NCBI GenBank assembly: GCA_018815765.1
Contig: JAHIWM010000201.1
Coordinates: 1-39,288 of the forward strand
Reading direction: 5' to 3'
DNA: 39,288 bases
From: Gammaproteobacteria bacterium
Lineage (GTDB): Bacteria > Pseudomonadota > Gammaproteobacteria > Enterobacterales > Alteromonadaceae
Notes under the pieces: model-generated
Database searches by the model: none
What the model was told of the DNA's origin: nothing
The model's input: only the letters and a program-made list of their open reading frames with translations
Position numbers and translations under genes: made by a program
Shown: positions 35,894 through 39,288 of the stretch, piece after piece
How the letters are laid out: each line of letters starts with the position of its first letter
Numbering within the stretch: the stretch's first letter is position 1

Positions 35894-37345
35894 TCAGACC
35901 TCATCGTTGATGATCCAGGTGTCTTTGCTACCGCCGCCTTGCGACGAATTGACCACCAAAGAGCCTTTTTTCAGCGCAACCCGGCTTAAACCGCCTGTGG
36001 TGCAATACAAATCTCTGCCCTGCAAAATAAAGGGCCGTAAATCTAAATGCCGTGGTTCCAGCACACCGTCACATAAAGTAGGAGCTGTGGATAACGCCAG
36101 AGTCGGCTGAGCAATAAAATTGCGCGGATTGGCTTTAATAGCCTCCGCCATTTGTTGTTGCTCTTCTTTGGTAGAACGTGGGCCTATCAAAATGCCGTAA
36201 CCACCGGATTCATTGGCAGGTTTCACCACCAGTTGATCCAGATTAGCCAATACATACTCACGCTGTTTTGGATCCAGACACAAATAGGTAGGAACGTTAT
36301 CAATCAGCGGTTGTTCGCCCAAATAATAATTTATGATTTCAGGCACATAGGCGTAAATCACTTTATCGTCGGCAACCCCAGAACCAGGTGCATTGGCGAT
36401 AGACACATTGCCTTTGGCCCATGCTTTGATCAAACCCGGAATACCTAAAACTGAATCGGGCCGGAAAGCTTGTGGGTCGATAAAAATATCGTCCACCCTG
36501 CGATAAATCACATCCACGCGTTGCAGGCCATGCAGAGTTTTTAAATAGACGATGTCATCCTGCACCAGCAAATCGGTATTTTCAGCCAGCTCAACACCCA
36601 TTTGCTGGGCTAAAAAGCTGTGCTCGAAATAAGCCGAGTTGTAGACACCGGGGGTCAACAACACTATGCAGGGGACATCACCAGGGCGAGGCGATAAAGA
36701 GGCCAACATACGCCAGAGTTGATGCGGGTAGTCGTCTACAGGGTAGATAAAGGAGTCGGCAAATAATTCCGGAAAAACCCGTTTCATCACAGTGCGGTTT
36801 TCCAGCATATAAGACACGCCAGATGGTACCCTTAAGTTATCTTCAAGCACTAAAAATTTGCCAGAGCCATCACGCACCAAATCAGTCCCACAGATATTGG
36901 CCCACACCCCATAACGGGGCGAAATGCCCTTACATGGTGCAAGGTAGTTGCGGGAGTCCAGCACTAAATCAGCCGGTACTATACCGTCTTTAAGGATGCG
37001 CTGGTCGTGGTATAAGTCGTCAATAAACAGGTTTAAAGCGGCTAAACGTTGTTTCAGGCCAGCACTGGTTTTTTGCCATTCTGAGCTTGGGATAGTGCGT
37101 GGCATTACATCCAAAGGCCAGCAACGGTCGATATTATTGCCGTCAGAATACAAGGTAAAGCAAACGCCCATAGCGCTAATCGTTTGATTTAACTGCTCTT
37201 GCCTTTGAATAAGCTCAGCAGAGCCGTGGCGATCAATAAAACGTGCTATAGCCGCAGCTGGTGGTCGTATTTGTCCATCCGCCTGCACCAGCTCATCAAA
37301 ACACTGGCTGATTTGCTGATAGTGCCCAAAACTTTTTGCACCCAT
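35894..37345 (-). CDS. Circularly permuted type 2 ATP-grasp protein (putative peptide ligase)
   Basis: This 483-residue protein heads the operon. It shows LVLEDNLRVPSGVSYMLENR, the DVIYRRVDD stretch, VVKPANESGGYG at about 371-383 and the C-terminal RVALKKGSLVVNSSQGGGSKD, all conserved in the active family, in circularly permuted order relative to classic ATP-grasp ligases. It should activate a carboxylate with ATP and join it to an amine; substrate unknown. A strong ribosome site (GGAAGGAG, six bases) precedes the ATG at 37345. It is followed by alpha-E, fusion and transglutaminase genes. Confidence 0.92.
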   Translation of the reverse strand: MGAKSFGHYQQISQCFDELVQADGQIRPPAAAIARFIDRHGSAELIQRQEQLNQTISAMGVCFTLYSDGNNIDRCWPLDVMPRTIPSSEWQKTSAGLKQRLAALNLFIDDLYHDQRILKDGIVPADLVLDSRNYLAPCKGISPRYGVWANICGTDLVRDGSGKFLVLEDNLRVPSGVSYMLENRTVMKRVFPELFADSFIYPVDDYPHQLWRMLASLSPRPGDVPCIVLLTPGVYNSAYFEHSFLAQQMGVELAENTDLLVQDDIVYLKTLHGLQRVDVIYRRVDDIFIDPQAFRPDSVLGIPGLIKAWAKGNVSIANAPGSGVADDKVIYAYVPEIINYYLGEQPLIDNVPTYLCLDPKQREYVLANLDQLVVKPANESGGYGILIGPRSTKEEQQQMAEAIKANPRNFIAQPTLALSTAPTLCDGVLEPRHLDLRPFILQGRDLYCTTGGLSRVALKKGSLVVNSSQGGGSKDTWIINDEV

Positions 37346-37590
37346 TGGCGACTCCTTCCCGTCCGATACGACCCGAACAACATCAGTTCAAGGCCTGCTT
37401 TTTTTGTTCTGTATCAGAAAGGAGCAAGGGTTATGCCAGCACGGAATACAGACACCATGAGTCAATCTATGTGACAGGCCAGCACCCTTTACCTCCCCAA
37501 AACATTCGCATATAGCTACTGAAAGATGAGTTAGTATCAGATATTTAGGATATTTTAACTATTCACCTCAGAGACGAAACTGAAATAAAA

Positions 37591-37609
37591 AAGCCCCGCA
37601 GTTAAATGC
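37591..37609 (-). terminator. Left half of a terminator hairpin split by the IS
   Basis: Joining AAGCCCCGCAGTTAAATGC here to AGGGCTTT at 39102-39109 rebuilds a hairpin: AAAGCCC/GGGCTTT and GCA/TGC around loop GTTAAA with one mismatch, followed on the minus strand by a T run (the A run at 37587-37592). It would have terminated the TonB-receptor gene to the right. The IS with its 12-bp duplication now separates the arms by about 1.5 kb. Confidence 0.7.
37598..37609. repeat. Target-site duplication, left copy
   Basis: GCAGTTAAATGC directly flanks the IS left end and is repeated exactly at 39090-39101. Twelve bases is longer than the 9 typical of IS50. Confidence 0.85.
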
Positions 37610-37624
37610 CTGTCTCTTATACAC

Positions 37625-37656
37625 AAATCCCCCGGTTTTTACCGGGGGATTTTTTT
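37625..37656 (+). terminator. Terminator at the left end of the IS
   Basis: A perfect 12-bp stem (37625-37636 with 37641-37652) with a TTTT loop is followed by a T run. It lies between the left end and the transposase start, so it should stop outside transcripts from reaching the transposase. Confidence 0.88.
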
Positions 37657-37712
37657 GAACTATCAGCATCCCTCTCGATCAGATCTTTCACTTAATCTAC
37701 AGGTGAATAGTG

Positions 37713-39078
37713 ATGAACAACGCGCAGTGGGCAAAAGATACGTTTGGTCAGGCCGACTTAGGGGATCCCCGCCGAACCACACGTCTGGTAAAGTTAACTG
37801 AAACCTTAGCGAACGAACCAGGAAAGCCATTCGTGTCTATCACACAATCCCCCGCCGACATGGAAGGCGCCTATCGTTTTATCCGTAATGAGCACGTCAA
37901 TGCTGACGCGATAGCAAAAGCTGGCTACCAGGTCACGGCAGAGCAAGCCGCCAAACATACTTTATTACTGGCCTTAGAGGATACCACCGCTATTACTTAC
38001 AGCCATCGTTCTGTGCGAGATGAGCTAGGTCATGTCAATCAAGGAAACAACTGTCGGGGCATACTTGCACACAGCGTTTTGTTATTCGCTCCTGAGCAAC
38101 AGGAGCTTGTTGGATTAATTGAACAATCCCGCTGGACAAGTGACATCAGCGCGCGGAAAGAAACATGTGCGAGCACAAACACCTTATGAAGAAAAAGAAA
38201 GCTTCAAGTGGCAGTCCGCTTCGGTCAATCTATCGGCACGATTAGTCGCTAAAATGGCCGATGTGATATCCGTCTGCGATCGGGAGGCCGATATCTATGA
38301 GTACTTGCAGTATAAGCTCTCAAAGCAACATCGTTTCGTGGTTCGTTCCATGCAGAGTCGCCATATTGAGCAGTCTGAGGATAAGCTCTACCACTATGCA
38401 GCAGGTCTTGAAAACGCCGGACAAAAGCAAATCCATATAGCGCAAAAAGGTGGACGTAAAGCACGTACAGCAACAGTAAACATTGTATTTGCACCATTCA
38501 CGTTGCAAGTCCCCGCAAATCAGCGTGGCGAGTCACTAGCACTTTACTATGTCGGGTGCGAAGAGCGAACCGATGACAAGGACGCGTTAAATTGGCATTT
38601 GCTGACTACCGAACCAGTCCAAAGCAAAGCTGATGCACTGAACATCATCCGTTATTACGAGCATCGCTGGTTAGTTGAGGAATATCACAAAGCGTGGAAA
38701 ACGGATGGTACAGATATTGAGAATGCCCGCTTACAAAGTAAAGATAACATTGAGCGGCTTGTGACCATCAGCGCCTTTATTGCTGCAAGAATAGTGCAGC
38801 TGAAGTTTGCGCGCGAACAGCCAGATGATGTGAGCTGTGAACAGGTACTGTCGCCAAAAGCATGGAAATTGTTATGGATAAAACGGGTCAGTAGAACATT
38901 ACCTGACACAGTCCCTTCGATGAAGTGGGCTTATACCGAGCTTGCGAGGCTCGGTGGGTGGAAGGATACAAAACAAACCGGCAAGGCTTCGGTCAAGGTG
39001 TTGTGGCAAGGATGGTTCAAACTGCAAACCATCCTTGAAGGGTATGACCTCGCGAAGTCTCTTGAGGCTGACTTGTGA
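37713..39078 (+). pseudogene. IS4-family (Tn5-type) transposase, frameshifted
   Basis: Two overlapping frames together match Tn5 transposase end to end. The first (ATG 37713, AGGTG seven bases before) runs to 38189 and has the first catalytic aspartate (ALEDTT, codon 37980). The second, shifted by +1, carries CDREAD (aspartate codon 38278) and the YREK signature YEHRWLVEEYHKAWK (glutamate codon 38677), ending at 39078 within the right end. The switch falls near 38150, where one extra base in a GCGCGGAAAG stretch would explain it. No slippery sequence is obvious, and IS50 does not use frameshifting, so it is probably a dead gene or a sequencing error. All DDE residues are kept. Confidence 0.88.
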
Positions 39079-39089
39079 TCAAGAGACAG

Positions 39090-39101
39090 GCAGTTAAATG
39101 C
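39090..39101. repeat. Target-site duplication, right copy
   Basis: GCAGTTAAATGC after the right end of the IS, identical to 37598-37609. Confidence 0.85.
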
Positions 39102-39128
39102 AGGGCTTTGTATTCTGCATCTTAGAGA

Positions 39129-39287
39129 TTACATAAAGCTATAATCAACCCTGAAAGTGATACTTCGCTCTGGAGCATACAATACGCTCAGATTATTCGT
39201 ACTATTGGTGCGGCTTCGAGCTTGTTTGAATTGCTCAATTTCGGAATCAAACAAATTATGGATAAATGCCGATAAACGTACATTGTC
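39129..39287 (-). CDS. TonB-dependent receptor, C-terminal 52 codons (5' part outside window)
   Basis: A minus-strand frame stays open from the window's right edge to a TAA at 39131-39129. It ends in the features of an outer-membrane TonB-dependent receptor barrel: LSAFIHNLFDSE (the usual V/I-x-NLFD), then LYAPERSITFRVDYSF, the last strand with its terminal phenylalanine, here followed by one extra methionine. Ligand cannot be told. Its terminator, just downstream, has been split by the IS insertion. Confidence 0.8.
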   Translation of the reverse strand, partial: DNVRLSAFIHNLFDSEIEQFKQARSRTNSTNNLSVLYAPERSITFRVDYSFM

Positions 39288-39288
39288 A

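Larger units (their letters stand above)
37610..39089 (+). mobile_element. IS50/Tn5-like IS4-family insertion sequence, 1480 bp
   Basis: The element is bounded by 19-base inverted ends, CTGTCTCTTATACACAAAT on the left and, inverted, CTGTCTCTTGATCACAAGT on the right (15 of 19 equal), and by a 12-base direct repeat. The ends closely match the outside and inside ends of IS50; the left has a DnaA box (TTATACACA) and the right a GATC. Inside is a Tn5-like transposase gene broken by a frameshift. The length is near that of IS50 (about 1.53 kb). The element sits between the ATP-grasp operon and the end of a TonB-dependent receptor gene. Confidence 0.93.

Noticed and set aside
37346-37597. A gene or small RNA in the 252 bases upstream of the ATP-grasp operon
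   Set aside because: No frame with a plausible start and protein-like composition and no clear promoter or hairpin was found, apart from the split terminator at its left end near the IS.
37605-37612. Longer IS ends starting TGCC, which would extend the inverted repeats by three bases
   Set aside because: With those ends the flanks no longer form a direct repeat, while CTGTCTC ends give a clean 12-base duplication.
38119-38189. Programmed ribosomal frameshift in the transposase
   Set aside because: The shift is +1 and no slippery heptamer or stalling signal is present; Tn5-type transposases are made from one frame.
1-39288. CRISPR array, tRNA or rRNA
   Set aside because: No regularly spaced direct repeats and no cloverleaf or rRNA-like sequence were seen anywhere in the window.

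Overview
The window looks like chromosomal DNA from an aquatic gammaproteobacterium close to Rheinheimera or its Chromatiaceae/Alteromonadales relatives. I infer this from the protein sequences (RecA, MutS, MetA, MetH), the mutS-pncC-recA order, an E. coli-like SOS box and a MetJ operator. No database search was possible, so the genus is a guess.

Layout: (1) 1-6081: the 3' end of a dienelactone hydrolase-type gene, then a 1284-residue hybrid sensor kinase (GAF, five PAS, HisKA/HATPase, two receivers) facing a convergent Hpt-REC-REC-GGDEF diguanylate cyclase. Together they hold the parts of a phosphorelay feeding c-di-GMP synthesis. (2) 6240-9511: a Zrg-like zinc-associated locus with a MacB/LolCDE-type ABC permease and ATPase, a divergent DUF3299 protein and a His-rich DUF2796 (ZrgA) protein. 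(3) 9625-15384: a light/oxidative stress operon with a promoter resembling those of RpoE-ChrR (ECF11) sigma factors. It holds three overlapping photolyase/cryptochrome genes (an FeS-type protein with all four cluster cysteines, a Cry-DASH, and a third photolyase homologue), followed by an OsmC-pirin fusion. (4) 15402-18431: an M28 peptidase and a TPR lipoprotein on the minus strand, and a PilZ c-di-GMP receptor on the plus strand. (5) 18492-23187: metA-metH1-metH2 under a MetJ operator, with methionine synthase split exactly at the linker after its homocysteine domain. (6) 23390-27624: recA with SOS box, pncC and divergent mutS. (7) 27704-31550: a PhoD-like phosphatase, an SDR oxidoreductase and a divergent AraC regulator. 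(8) 31514-37345: a four-gene minus-strand operon of circularly permuted ATP-grasp, alpha-E, ATP-grasp/alpha-E fusion and transglutaminase genes, a widespread but poorly understood predicted peptide-ligase system. (9) 37598-39101: an IS50/Tn5-like IS4-family element with a frameshifted transposase, then the last 52 codons of a TonB-dependent receptor on the minus strand.

Two palindromic elements, one between pilZ and metH2 and one after mutS, share the ends TGGGGTCAGA/TCTGACCCCA but have different inner stems. The IS has landed in the loop of the receptor gene's terminator hairpin. The best leads for something under-described are the ATP-grasp/alpha-E/transglutaminase locus with its apparently degenerate second ATP-grasp, the photolyase operon with its putative singlet-oxygen promoter, and the variable-stem palindromes. 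I saw no tRNA, rRNA or CRISPR array.
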